Below are positions 15,505 through 22,907 of a DNA stretch of 28,745 bases, one piece after another. Under the pieces are notes generated by a model. The model worked only from the letters and a program-made list of their open reading frames with translations. It was not told the origin of the DNA and did no database searches. How positions within the stretch are numbered: position 1 is the first letter of the stretch; the number at the start of each line of letters is the position of its first letter. Source of the stretch: Deltaproteobacteria bacterium (GTDB lineage Bacteria; Desulfobacterota; DSM-4660; Desulfatiglandales; Desulfatiglandaceae); assembly GCA_018644785.1 (NCBI GenBank), contig JABGPV010000028.1:1-28745 (forward strand), written 5' to 3'. Position numbers and translations under genes: made by a program.

Positions 15505-15855
15505 ATGATTCGAATTGCCATACCCATATTCCATAATAGAGTTTCACCGGTGCTGGATACCTGCACCCGTCTTTTAATTGTTGATTTCGAGGGGAAATCC
15601 GGCGTTGAAAAGAGAGAGATTTCTTTTGATGTCTACTCCCAATCCGAACGGTTCGAGATCGTAAAAAATCTGAACCCCGATGCCATCATCTGCTGCGGCA
15701 TCAGTGAAGTATTTGACAAAATGCTTCAATCCGCCGGCATCAGACTGATCAGCGGAATTGTCGGCGATGTGGAACAGGTTGCAGAGGCGTTTCTCTCTAA
15801 CCGGCTTGATGACCCCTGCTTCCGGATGCCGGGATACAAAGAAGGCGAATCATAG
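15505..15855 (+). CDS. NifX/NifB-C-terminal-type (PF02579) protein
   Basis: Family members bind iron-molybdenum-type cofactors or iron-sulfur clusters and often carry out metal-cofactor handling in anaerobes, without being tied to nitrogen fixation. The 116-residue product shows the family start, MIRIAIPIFHNRVSPVLDTC, and the central NPDAIICCGISEVFDKMLQSAGI, equivalent to the conserved G-rich helix region. Cys in IICCGI and CFRMPG could bind metal. It is 55 nt after the preceding gene and, on spacing and strand, the likely last gene of the sigma-54 cluster. No nif genes are in view. Confidence 0.85.
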   Translation: MIRIAIPIFHNRVSPVLDTCTRLLIVDFEGKSGVEKREISFDVYSQSERFEIVKNLNPDAIICCGISEVFDKMLQSAGIRLISGIVGDVEQVAEAFLSNRLDDPCFRMPGYKEGES

Positions 15856-15867
15856 CGGAGAAGCATA

Positions 15868-15990
15868 TTGCGTTTTTTCAAGGCTTCTTCGTATATTCCC
15901 GACTGTCTCTACGGAGATCCGGAAGTGGCCGCCGTGGGTCTTACCGAAGACCAGGCCCTGGGAGTAGACGGCGAGGCTTTTTCAGTCTGA
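15868..15990 (+). pseudogene. Remnant of a pyridine-nucleotide disulfide oxidoreductase
   Basis: A 40-codon stretch ends at TGA 15988 and reads YIPDCLYGDPEVAAVGLTE, the conserved start of the dimerisation domain in dihydrolipoamide dehydrogenase and mercuric reductase proteins, where PxxxYTDPEVAxVGLTE is typical. The FAD and NAD domains that should precede it are absent: upstream lies the NifX-like gene, with 12 nt between. The rest of the dimerisation domain is lost after VDGEAFSV. A deletion relic, most likely not expressed as a working protein. Confidence 0.72.
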
Positions 15991-16038
15991 TTTCAATTCT
16001 TTTCAAGCATCACATGTCCGTTCATGGAAAGCCCCGGT

Positions 16039-16470
16039 TCATTTTTTCCGATCTTCCACCCGGATCTCCATGACGATTTGACCCCAGCCGCCGCATTGCA
16101 CCCCCACATCGAAACAGCTGGCCCTTTTGAATCGCATCTCATTGGGGTCGACCCCTGCGTAAAAAAGCTCATTGGCAACAAAAATCGGCGATGCCATTGA
16201 ATTCAAGGCGTAGATACAGATCTTTTCCGGGTTCATTTTGGTGATCAGGTTCCCCGCCCCGTCAAAATAGAATTTGTCCCCCACCTTGTGCTGACTGTTG
16301 CACCCCTTTGATTCCACCACCTCCAATACGATTGTTTTGTCCATCAGTGCGGCGGCTTTTTTTAGGACATCCGCATTTCTCGGGTTTTCCCTGAACGTTT
16401 TCATCTCTTCATCGGAATAACCCAGATGATTCTGCATGAAATCCCATACACCCTGCTCAATTTCCGTCAT
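16039..16470 (-). CDS. TIGR04076-like small Cys protein
   Basis: The 143-residue product has a helical N-terminus, then the segment KGCNSQHKVGDKFYFDGAGN and, near the end, CGGWGQIVMEIRV. These match my memory of the TIGR04076 family, small proteins of anaerobes with conserved Cys and the HKVGDxF element; their function is not known. Four Cys (C57 area, ICIY, SCFD, QCGG) could bind metal. GGGGAGGTCGG precedes the ATG. The gene starts 19 nt after the sigma-factor stop on the same strand, so the two are probably co-transcribed. Confidence 0.72.
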   Translation of the reverse strand: MTEIEQGVWDFMQNHLGYSDEEMKTFRENPRNADVLKKAAALMDKTIVLEVVESKGCNSQHKVGDKFYFDGAGNLITKMNPEKICIYALNSMASPIFVANELFYAGVDPNEMRFKRASCFDVGVQCGGWGQIVMEIRVEDRKK

Positions 16471-16489
16471 TTCCCGACCTCCCCTTCAG

Positions 16490-17338
16490 CTAGTTTAATA
16501 AAATATTAATTTTTCCCGAATCCACCATTTGTTTCACGATGCCCGCGAAATCATCCGGCGCGGCATATTCGGGTTGACGCCTGAAGAGCATGGCAATCCG
16601 AAGCATTTCGCGAATTTCATCCAGGCCGTTTACGGCATCTTCATTTTGCCTTGCATGACATGGATGCACCGCGAAAAGGAGATGTTCCGGATCAATGAGA
16701 CGTCTCTTCTCAATGTCGCAGGCGATCTGTCGTTCGCAGCGGCAGGGGTTGTCCGGGTTGAAGAGGCTGCATTTTCGGTCCATGAAGTCCCTCAGCTTCT
16801 TCCGCCCGCGGGAAAGGCGCTGCCTGAAGGTTTCAGGCGTGATGTTCAGAATTTCACTCCCTTCCATGCCCGTAAACCCGAAGATCTCGCCCAGGATATA
16901 GACGATCCGGGTCTCCCGCTTCATGCAGAGCAACATCCCCTGCATACATGCGAGCCGCATCTCTTCAACGAGAAGTTCCTTCTCCGGTTCATCAAATGAT
17001 GCCTCGCCCGGGTAAGCCAATCCTTCGTCAACCCCCTGCTCATATATCTCAAATGTCCATCCCCACCGTTCCGCCCGACGTTTGCGAGTGGAAATAAGGT
17101 GGTTTGATGCGATCCGGTAGGCCCAGGTTATAAACCGGCTTTCGCCCCGAAACCGGTCAAGGTGGGTGATTATTTTGATCAATATCTCCTGGGTCGCATC
17201 CTCGGCATCGGCGGGATAGTAGAGCATCCGGATGCTCAACCCGTAAATCCGATCCTGAATGGACTTCACCAATTCTTCCAGGGCCTTTTTGTCGCCCTCC
17301 CTGGCCTGTTCCGAAAGGGTTTCCAGCGCGGTTTCCAT
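16490..17338 (-). CDS. ECF-type RNA polymerase sigma factor with Cys-rich C-terminal extension
   Basis: Directs RNA polymerase to its own promoter class. In the 282-residue product region 2 is at about residues 25-88, with DAEDATQEILIKIITHL and FITWAYRIASNHLISTRKR; region 4 is at about 125-186, with LNITPETFRQRLSRGRKKL as its helix-turn-helix. Classic ECF factors end near here, but about 95 more residues follow: C190, C199, C201 and C207, then HPCHARQ, a likely metal or redox site, and a helical tail. No anti-sigma gene is next to it, so the extension may sense the signal itself. AGGAGAGGT lies before the ATG. It is followed 19 nt on by the TIGR04076-like gene. Confidence 0.87.
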   Translation of the reverse strand: METALETLSEQAREGDKKALEELVKSIQDRIYGLSIRMLYYPADAEDATQEILIKIITHLDRFRGESRFITWAYRIASNHLISTRKRRAERWGWTFEIYEQGVDEGLAYPGEASFDEPEKELLVEEMRLACMQGMLLCMKRETRIVYILGEIFGFTGMEGSEILNITPETFRQRLSRGRKKLRDFMDRKCSLFNPDNPCRCERQIACDIEKRRLIDPEHLLFAVHPCHARQNEDAVNGLDEIREMLRIAMLFRRQPEYAAPDDFAGIVKQMVDSGKINILLN

Positions 17339-17411
17339 TCTGTACCTCTCCTCATGTTTTCAGGATGCCCCGGCTATCATTTCAGTTCTTCCAGCCTTGA
17401 TTACCACAAAA

Positions 17412-17648
17412 CTACCTGAATGCGAATCCATGAATGAGAAACCTCCGCCATCGACTTGGCTGACGGATTTTTCCGACCTCTTCATGGGTTCGGCAACTCA
17501 TGAAAGACTCTTTTTCCCCGTATTCCGAGCCTTTCAAATCCAAAACCAGGAACGCCTCCCGATAATCCCGAAACTGGAGATATAAATGCAGTCTCCTCGC
17601 CATATCCGCATTTTGATATTCTTCAAGTATATTCCTTTCAGCCTTCAT
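17412..17648 (-). CDS. Small unknown protein upstream of the sigma-factor gene
   Basis: A 78-residue product starting at ATG 17648, chosen because GGGGAGGGGG stands 6 nt before it. Its first part, ILEEYQNADMARRLHLYLQF, is an amphipathic helix pattern; the rest is basic and ends in WRRFLIHGFAFR. No signal or membrane segment and one Cys. It lies 73 nt upstream of the sigma-factor gene on the same strand and may share its promoter. It could be a small regulator, but no function can be read from it. Confidence 0.6.
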   Translation of the reverse strand: MKAERNILEEYQNADMARRLHLYLQFRDYREAFLVLDLKGSEYGEKESFMSCRTHEEVGKIRQPSRWRRFLIHGFAFR

Positions 17649-18039
17649 AAAATTCCCCCTCCCCGGTGGTGAATTGGAAATGGGCCATTGTGTTCTCTCC
17701 ATGTGAGAAAATGACCCTTTATCCATTCAGACCTTTTCGGGACCACAATTGTGACAGATTATTTTGAGAAATTTCCGCTTCCCCCGGGAAAAGAATCCCC
17801 CATTTATGGAATGCACGACTTTCCATCCTTATGTAAACTATCCGCAATTGTTTTCACCAGGATTATCCGGATAAGAAAAACTGGAAAACGGATCCGGGCT
17901 CTGGAAGAGACCTGCATTTCCAGCAACCCGGCCGCAAATCATGACCCGAAAAACATCAAAAACGGTATGACGTTGCTGGTTCGACGGGCGTTGGAAGGCG
18001 GCCAGTAGAACGGCACAGCCCCTAACCACACAAATCCAT
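17649..18039. other. Intergenic region, no gene supported
   Basis: A gap of 391 bp. A plus-strand open frame (17751-18008) and a minus-strand one (17838-18131) have no ribosome site and no recognisable product. A perfect 12-bp palindrome TTATCCGGATAA lies at 17863-17874, a possible operator without a known partner. The promoter of the small gene ending at 17412 should be in the left part, but no clear hexamers were found. Confidence 0.5.
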
Positions 18040-18549
18040 TCATACACGCCTTTTATCGCCCTCCCACAGTCCGCGAGCCATGGGTCCCAGGCGCAGGGGT
18101 TCCGCCGCGTCGAACGTGACGTCGCGCACATGACGCATATCTTTCCAAAGCAGTTTATATCCCTTTAATCTCCGAAATGGCCTGACCCGTTTTTGCCATT
18201 GCGTCACCTCCTCTTCGGTCGCCTTTCTCCTGCCGCCGGCCCGGCCCATGAGCCTCAACCCGGGAAGGGCATCAAATCGTCCTCTAAACAGGGCCTTCAG
18301 CCAAAACAAAAATCCACCGGTCACGGCCAGAACGCATATCCGTTGATCCCGGTCGAGATTCTGCCGCATATTCTTGGGGAACTCTTCGAAATAGAAGGCC
18401 TTCCCCGCCTCACCGAGAATGAGGGAACCGATGGGCGAAATCCGCGGGGAACCGTCAGGGTTCACCGTGGCTACGGCGCAAAAACGGTTGGTCTTGAGGG
18501 CCTGATTGACAATGTTGCGGATGGTCTTCCAGTGCTGTTCCATATCCAT
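18040..18549 (-). CDS. Pyridoxamine 5'-phosphate oxidase-family (split-barrel flavin-binding) protein
   Basis: Small flavin- or F420-type binding protein; the family includes oxidoreductases and heme-handling proteins. The 169-residue product opens with a helix and then the family strand pair, FCAVATVNPDGSPRISPIGS (residues 23-42), followed by AFYFEEFPKNMRQNLDRDQRICVL, the usual cofactor-phosphate region. The second half (RGRFDALPGLRLMGRAGGRRKAT, VRPFRRLKGYKLLWKDMRHV) is basic. A clean AAGGAGGAGAACA lies before the ATG at 18549. It is 46 nt after ubiB on the same strand and so probably the last gene of the tetR-ubiB operon. Confidence 0.8.
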   Translation of the reverse strand: MDMEQHWKTIRNIVNQALKTNRFCAVATVNPDGSPRISPIGSLILGEAGKAFYFEEFPKNMRQNLDRDQRICVLAVTGGFLFWLKALFRGRFDALPGLRLMGRAGGRRKATEEEVTQWQKRVRPFRRLKGYKLLWKDMRHVRDVTFDAAEPLRLGPMARGLWEGDKRRV

Positions 18550-18595
18550 TGTTCTCCTCCTTAATGGTCTCGTAATCGATCAAAGGGTTTTGGTT

Positions 18596-19891
18596 TCACG
18601 AATATTCATAAGGGTTCCTAAAGGAGACCCGTGCCCCCATCTGCTCAAACAGGCGCAGCAACCCGTAACGGGTCCTGTGAAGAAAGATGAAGTTGGTGTT
18701 GATGTCCATGTGTTTTCTCAATTCAAAGGTCCGGGCCATCATTTTTTTTCCCGCGGCGATGAAATCCGGATTGGTTTTGAAATCAAAATATTCCTCTTGG
18801 TACAACTTTCCGAGCCACTGACCGGTTTCGTGAAACACCTTGAACATGTGATCTTCAACTTCCGGCGCCATGGCCGGCCCGGCGATATTAAGCGCTTTCA
18901 ACAGACGCATATAATCGGATCGTCCCCCCTGAAGGGCTGTTTGGGGCAATTCACCATAGAGCGCGACAAATTCCGGATCAAACCGTTTGACGCATCCGAA
19001 ATCCACCAGACCGATTTTCTTATCGCCGTTCACAATGAAATTTCCCGGATTCGGGTCCGCATGAATACGGTGCAACCGGTAAAGGCCAAAAATAAACAGG
19101 TCGTGAAGGGTCTGTGCGAGCCGGTCCCGTTTCCGCCGGTCGGGTCCGGTATTCAGCCACTCGTTGAGGGTCAGGCCGCTTACATGTTCCGCCGAAAGAA
19201 CCGTATCGGTACTATAATCGCCGTAGGGGGCCGGCACAATGATCCGATCCATGCGCAGGCGCTCTTTGAAAAAAGCCATATTTTCCAGCTCCCGGCGATA
19301 ATCGGTCTCTTCCAGCAGCCGTGTCTCGATCTCTTCTATGGCCGGTACAATCATCCGGTACTCGGGTAAAGGCCGTAAGACCGATCTCATCAGTTGAACG
19401 TCGTTCTGAATGGTCTCCCGGATGCCGGGGTATTGAATTTTCACGGCCAGCCTGTCCCCGTCTCGAGTGGTAGCCCGGTGGACCTGGCCCAGACTCGCGG
19501 CGGCAAAGGCGGTGGGTTCAAAGGCCTCAAAGATCAGCTCAGGCGGTTTTCCCAGGGCGTTTTGCATGGTTTTTCGGACAAGCGCCCGGTTAATGGGAGG
19601 GACCCTGTGGTAGGATTTTTGAAGTTCCTTTGTGATTTCGGGAGGAAAAATATCCAGTTCCATGCTCAGGAGCTGGGCCATTTTCAGAGCCGTTCCCCTG
19701 AGAAGACTCAGCCCTTCAAACAGCAAAACGGCATTTTCCCGATTCAGAGCCTTTCTCTCCTCCTGCCTTTTCTCCTCCGTCAAAAAGGGCTTCCGGGCAA
19801 GATATTTAAGAGCCTTTCGGCTCATCCTGGCCGCTGTTTTACTCCCGGTCAACCCCCTCTGCCACTTACCCCTGGGAATCTCTTCCGCCAT
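18596..19891 (-). CDS. ubiB: ABC1/UbiB-family atypical kinase-like ATPase
   Basis: UbiB/COQ8/AarF proteins have an atypical protein-kinase-like fold and act in quinone or lipid metabolism. In the product (431 residues from ATG 19891) the KxGQ helix reads RGTALKMAQLLSMELD, so KxAQ replaces KxGQ; the Ala-rich loop is AAASLGQVHRA; the nucleotide Lys lies in LAVKIQYPG; the catalytic loop is HADPNPGNF and the metal Asp is in VDFGC. No C-terminal membrane helices are evident, unlike E. coli UbiB, so the symbol is used in the family sense. The start is ATG 19891; GTG 19897 is possible. It overlaps the tetR end by 26 nt, so regulation by that repressor is likely. Confidence 0.88.
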   Translation of the reverse strand: MAEEIPRGKWQRGLTGSKTAARMSRKALKYLARKPFLTEEKRQEERKALNRENAVLLFEGLSLLRGTALKMAQLLSMELDIFPPEITKELQKSYHRVPPINRALVRKTMQNALGKPPELIFEAFEPTAFAAASLGQVHRATTRDGDRLAVKIQYPGIRETIQNDVQLMRSVLRPLPEYRMIVPAIEEIETRLLEETDYRRELENMAFFKERLRMDRIIVPAPYGDYSTDTVLSAEHVSGLTLNEWLNTGPDRRKRDRLAQTLHDLFIFGLYRLHRIHADPNPGNFIVNGDKKIGLVDFGCVKRFDPEFVALYGELPQTALQGGRSDYMRLLKALNIAGPAMAPEVEDHMFKVFHETGQWLGKLYQEEYFDFKTNPDFIAAGKKMMARTFELRKHMDINTNFIFLHRTRYGLLRLFEQMGARVSFRNPYEYS

Positions 19892-20621
19892 CACCACCCC
19901 CCATGAACTGCCGTTTCACCTTGTGCACGATTTCCACGCGGTCCTTGATCATGTCCAAACGATCAATAATGTGATGCCTGAAGAGGAACGATGCCATGTC
20001 AAGAACTTTGTTGACAACACCCGCCTTCATAAGGGCCACGGCCAGATCCAGGCTTTTATCCAGGAGGATGGTGGTGTCCTGGAATTGGTTCGAACGGTCT
20101 CTCAACCAGTAAAAAATAAGGCCCACGTAGTAGTCCCAAAAAAAATGATAGGTCAACTCCAGAAAAACCTGATCCGGAATTTCACTCACCTCGATGGCCG
20201 CTTCGAACAGGTCGGAAATAATACGGAAGAACCTTTTTCGAATCGGCTTTAGATACTGATAGTCGTGGGTCAGGGAAAAAGTGATGGCCCTGAAACTAAC
20301 GTCGACGAATTCGCGATCCGGCAAAAAAAGGTCCAATTGGGTCTCAAAGAAGGCCTGAAGCTGCTCCTGCAGACTGAATTCATTGAAACCGGCGATCGAT
20401 CTCAACCGCTCGACACTGACATCCAGTTGCGCCTCATAATAGGCGTATACGATCGCTTCCTTTGTGGGGAAATAGTTGTAAATGGTGGCATCTCCGAGAC
20501 CCGCCTTCCGGGCGATCTCACGCATGGTCGCCCCTTTCATCCCCTTTTCCGTGATCGCGCCCACTGCGGACCGGAGGATTTTTTTCCTGTTTTCCCGCTT
20601 TTGATCTTCACTGATTTTCAT
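19866..20621 (-). CDS. TetR-family transcriptional regulator
   Basis: A repressor-type regulator of 251 residues, longer than the usual 190-220. The N-terminal helix-turn-helix is at about residues 8-50, with GATMREIARKAGLGDATIYNYFPTKEAI. The rest is helical with aromatic clusters (YHFFWDYYVGLIFYWL), suiting a hydrophobic ligand such as a fatty acid or quinone. ATG 20621 follows AAAGGGG and starts the protein at MKISEDQKRENRKK. The perfect dyad at 20646-20684 sits 25 bp upstream, over its promoter, implying autorepression. It is the first gene of the tetR-ubiB-PPOX operon. Confidence 0.88.
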   Translation of the reverse strand: MKISEDQKRENRKKILRSAVGAITEKGMKGATMREIARKAGLGDATIYNYFPTKEAIVYAYYEAQLDVSVERLRSIAGFNEFSLQEQLQAFFETQLDLFLPDREFVDVSFRAITFSLTHDYQYLKPIRKRFFRIISDLFEAAIEVSEIPDQVFLELTYHFFWDYYVGLIFYWLRDRSNQFQDTTILLDKSLDLAVALMKAGVVNKVLDMASFLFRHHIIDRLDMIKDRVEIVHKVKRQFMGGGDGGRDSQG

Positions 20622-20645
20622 AGAAAACCCCTTTATCAAATATTC

Positions 20646-20684
20646 CTATCTATTAAACTGGACATTCTGTTGTTTAATAGATAG
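20646..20684. promoter_or_regulatory. Operator of the TetR regulator (perfect 13-bp inverted repeat)
   Basis: CTATCTATTAAAC (20646-20658) and GTTTAATAGATAG (20672-20684) are exact complements separated by 13 bp. The dyad covers the -10 region and start of the minus-strand tetR promoter, the position for a steric repressor. Arms are A+T-rich. Confidence 0.72.
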
Positions 20685-20704
20685 CATTTTCACTTTAATG
20701 TCAA
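20678..20704 (-). promoter_or_regulatory. Promoter of the tetR-ubiB-PPOX operon
   Basis: On the minus strand TTGACA (20704-20699) is followed after 15 bp by an extended -10, TGC-TATCTA (20683-20678). The -35 is perfect; the -10 is weak but has the TG extension. The dyad operator overlaps it. Confidence 0.5.
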
Positions 20705-20985
20705 GTCTTTTTTTCCGTATAAGAATAGATCTCTAATTGTATGGAGAAAAACAGGAAGGCGTATCTAACGGACGATGCTCTCACGCCCGAAAACCTTGAT
20801 GATGGGACGGCAATCACCTGGCAGCGGAAGCCGCGGGCTGTAGCTGATCAGGTGCATTGTGATGTTGGGGCAGTAATTAACTTTGCGGTTCTTTGTTTGT
20901 TAATGATTTCAATCTGTTCTTAAGTTTTTCTTTCAGATCTCCGACATTTCTATATTCTGGACAGTTGTGCAATGCTGCCATTACA
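20705..20985. other. Intergenic region with a possible 34-residue gene
   Basis: Between tetR promoter and hipA stop. On the minus strand ATG 20981 to TAA 20877 (34 codons) begins 4 nt after the hipA stop and encodes a charged helix (DLKEKLKNRLKSLTNK), without a ribosome site. The plus-strand open frame 20741-20923 contains ENLDDGTAITWQRKPRAVA, which looks protein-like but has no ribosome site and no match I recognise. Both may be relics. Confidence 0.3.
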
Positions 20986-22233
20986 TTACCGCAGATGATT
21001 GACAAACGCTTCGGCCAGTCCCGGAAAGTTTTCCGGAGGGACATGATATTCCGAATATACCTCTTCCCACTGGGACAGAAACTTCGTTTTCATTTGATCT
21101 ATGATCTTTTCACCGTCTTCCTCTGGCAAACCAAAAACACCGCGGGAAGATAAGGCGTTTTGCAGGGTCGCCTCCCGGCTGCCGTTCATTCCCAAGCCGA
21201 GGGTTAATCTCCGGGGCTCTTCAGGCCCCATGTCCGGTTGTGGAACAATATCGTAGGCAGGCGAAAGCCGCCAACCTTGGCCTGAAATATGGATAAACCC
21301 GTGATTTTTGAGATGGTCATCGGTGTTGTTGCACAATACGTTGAAAACCATTCGCATAAAAAGCTGTTTTAGATCTTTGTGAATGGATGTCGAAGCGCAG
21401 TATTTTCTCATCTGAACGGCAATATCCTGATAGGTTCCTTCCGTTAATTGATCCGTTCCCAGCAGTGTAGCGGCAGAAATAAAGGGGATTCTGTTTCCGT
21501 TGAGATCGCGGTCAAATCTTAAAATCAAGAAAACATCCCTGCCGGCCACTGAAATGGTTTTTGCTTTAGGAACAACAATGCCGCACATTCGGGCAAGGTG
21601 CAGGTTTGCATTTTCAATGCGGCATGTGCTCCATGCATCATACTGTCTGCTGAACTTAGCCATCCACATTCGGCCTTCATGCGTTATGGGCGCTTTTGGC
21701 TGTGCGCCCCCTAAGGAAGATCCCCGAACAAGGAACCGGCGATATTCAGGTGAAATCTTTTTTTCATTTGTAATCTCATCCACGGCTTTAATCATGCTGT
21801 CCAGATCAAGTTCCGCTCCATGGGGCGGATAATTGGCCCACCCCGGATCAATCGGGCCTGGACCCTGCTCCAAAGAACTGCCAAAACCTAGAGCGCCGAT
21901 TCGGTCCTCGACTGGAATGGCGGTCAGATATTCAAATTCTCCCGGTGATTGGGGGTCCGCTGCTCTGTCAAGGAGGTGCCTGCCCCATCCATCAGGCATT
22001 GTATCCCGTATTCCTCCGAAAAGGGGTGCTTTGGGTGTCGATCTGAAAAGGGCGTCACTTAGGGGAAGCTGAACCGGGTCAATGGATATGGCGTCTATGC
22101 GCTGTAGGTACTTTTTACCGTACTGGAACGTGGAAAGGATGTCTCGATTGTCTTCCTGAATGGTCAAGTATCCGCAGGGAACCCACTTCCCGTTTAAATG
22201 AATGAATACATATGCGTCATTCTGCTTTGCCAT
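20986..22233 (-). CDS. hipA: HipA-family Ser/Thr kinase toxin
   Basis: HipA-type kinases phosphorylate a translation-related target (glutamyl-tRNA synthetase in E. coli) and cause growth arrest or persistence, restrained by HipB. The 415-residue product has an N-terminal HipA_N domain (about 5-130), the glycine-rich SSLGGAQPK loop (172-180) containing the Ser that is autophosphorylated in E. coli HipA's equivalent region, a catalytic NNTDDHLKNHG (302-312; Asp305/His307) and the metal Asp328 in LSPAYDIVPQ. Kinase motifs look intact. It starts 11 nt after the hipB stop on the same strand. Target is unknown and may differ, as in other HipA subfamilies. Confidence 0.9.
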   Translation of the reverse strand: MAKQNDAYVFIHLNGKWVPCGYLTIQEDNRDILSTFQYGKKYLQRIDAISIDPVQLPLSDALFRSTPKAPLFGGIRDTMPDGWGRHLLDRAADPQSPGEFEYLTAIPVEDRIGALGFGSSLEQGPGPIDPGWANYPPHGAELDLDSMIKAVDEITNEKKISPEYRRFLVRGSSLGGAQPKAPITHEGRMWMAKFSRQYDAWSTCRIENANLHLARMCGIVVPKAKTISVAGRDVFLILRFDRDLNGNRIPFISAATLLGTDQLTEGTYQDIAVQMRKYCASTSIHKDLKQLFMRMVFNVLCNNTDDHLKNHGFIHISGQGWRLSPAYDIVPQPDMGPEEPRRLTLGLGMNGSREATLQNALSSRGVFGLPEEDGEKIIDQMKTKFLSQWEEVYSEYHVPPENFPGLAEAFVNHLR

Positions 22234-22244
22234 GGGTTTTTCAG

Positions 22245-22592
22245 CTAAAAATCCAGATCGACTTTACGGGAAGGTCGAATGCGTTTTTTTTGATCATAGC
22301 TTTGCTTGTCAATTATGTTTGCGGTGAGGTCGTTTTCGGGTTTCGCCAGATGGCTTAGATCGTTTTCAAGGCCCAACGTCAAAAGCGCCGCCGCCAGGAT
22401 GCCGAAACTCACACCCGCATCTCCGGATTCAAGCCGGTTGAGCGTCTTTCGTGTGACAAACATGCGTTCGGCCATGTCCTGCATTGTTAAACCTCGTCGC
22501 TTTCTGGCCAGTTTGATATTCAGACCCACCTTAGCCATTTTTTGTCGCAACGATAGCGGCAACCCATCTTTTCCAAGCGTCTTTCGTGTCAT
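22245..22592 (-). CDS. hipB: HipB-type XRE antitoxin and repressor
   Basis: DNA-binding antitoxin that blocks HipA and represses the operon. The 115-residue product has the Xre/HTH fold at about residues 24-78: IKLARKRRGLTMQDMAERMFVTRKTLNRLESGD. The C-terminal tail (about 80-115) is charged and could contact HipA. A strong sigma-70 promoter (TTGACA, 16 bp, TATAAT) ends 31 bp upstream, and two half-similar repeats around it are likely HipB sites. It is longer than E. coli HipB by about 27 residues. Confidence 0.86.
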   Translation of the reverse strand: MTRKTLGKDGLPLSLRQKMAKVGLNIKLARKRRGLTMQDMAERMFVTRKTLNRLESGDAGVSFGILAAALLTLGLENDLSHLAKPENDLTANIIDKQSYDQKKRIRPSRKVDLDF

Positions 22593-22633
22593 ATAATACC
22601 CGTTAAATAGTTTTAGTGAGTTGATTATAACCC
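22592..22633. promoter_or_regulatory. Paired operator-like repeats at the hipBA promoter
   Basis: On the minus strand GGGTTATAAT (22633-22624) and GGGTATTATA (22601-22592) are similar decamers 32 bp apart, about three helical turns. The first contains the -10, the second abuts the ATG, so binding to both would silence hipBA. Confidence 0.45.
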
Positions 22634-22651
22634 TTCATATTGATTTGTCAA
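22624..22651 (-). promoter_or_regulatory. Sigma-70 promoter of hipBA
   Basis: TTGACA (22651-22646) and TATAAT (22629-22624), both perfect consensus, are 16 bp apart on the minus strand. The start would be near 22617, giving a leader of about 25 nt. Confidence 0.75.
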
Positions 22652-22835
22652 GTCCCATTTGACGGTGGCGCGTGGTGATATTCGCCAACAATTGCGAAAG
22701 GTAGCTCGTCCCGATAAGTACGCATGCGGGATTTGATTCATCATATATCTTCTTCTTTGGTCCCCGGAAAATTCTTCAGGGTTAATGGGTTTCCAACATG
22801 CCCTCTATGATTTCTTCTCAATTATGAGACAGCCA

Positions 22836-22884
22836 CCGCCCAGGTTGAGAGGCGGCATTTTTTCAGCCGTCCTTCTCAAACCTG
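22836..22884 (+). promoter_or_regulatory. Mutually exclusive hairpins in the leader of the 87-residue gene
   Basis: CCGCC (22836-22840) can pair with GGCGG (22851-22855) and is then followed by a run of six T, a short terminator-like form. Alternatively 22841-22856 pairs with 22866-22884 over 16 bp with three single-nt bulges and a 9-nt loop, which destroys the first stem. The longer stem ends 10 nt before AAAGGAG of the next gene. This is the layout of an attenuator or translation switch, but may be chance. Confidence 0.45.
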
Positions 22885-22907
22885 ATGTTATGTGAAAGGA
22901 GATTGTC

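Larger units (their letters stand above)
22593..22907. other. Divergent intergenic region between hipB and the 87-residue gene
   Basis: A 315-bp gap without a gene. Left end: hipBA promoter and operator repeats. Right end: the two-state hairpin leader (22836-22884) and the ribosome site AAAGGAGAT of the plus-strand gene. The middle (22660-22800) shows nothing I can name; no plus-strand promoter with good hexamers was found. Confidence 0.5.

Noticed and set aside
17751..18131. Open frames on both strands between the small gene and the PPOX gene
   Set aside because: No ribosome site and no protein-like composition.
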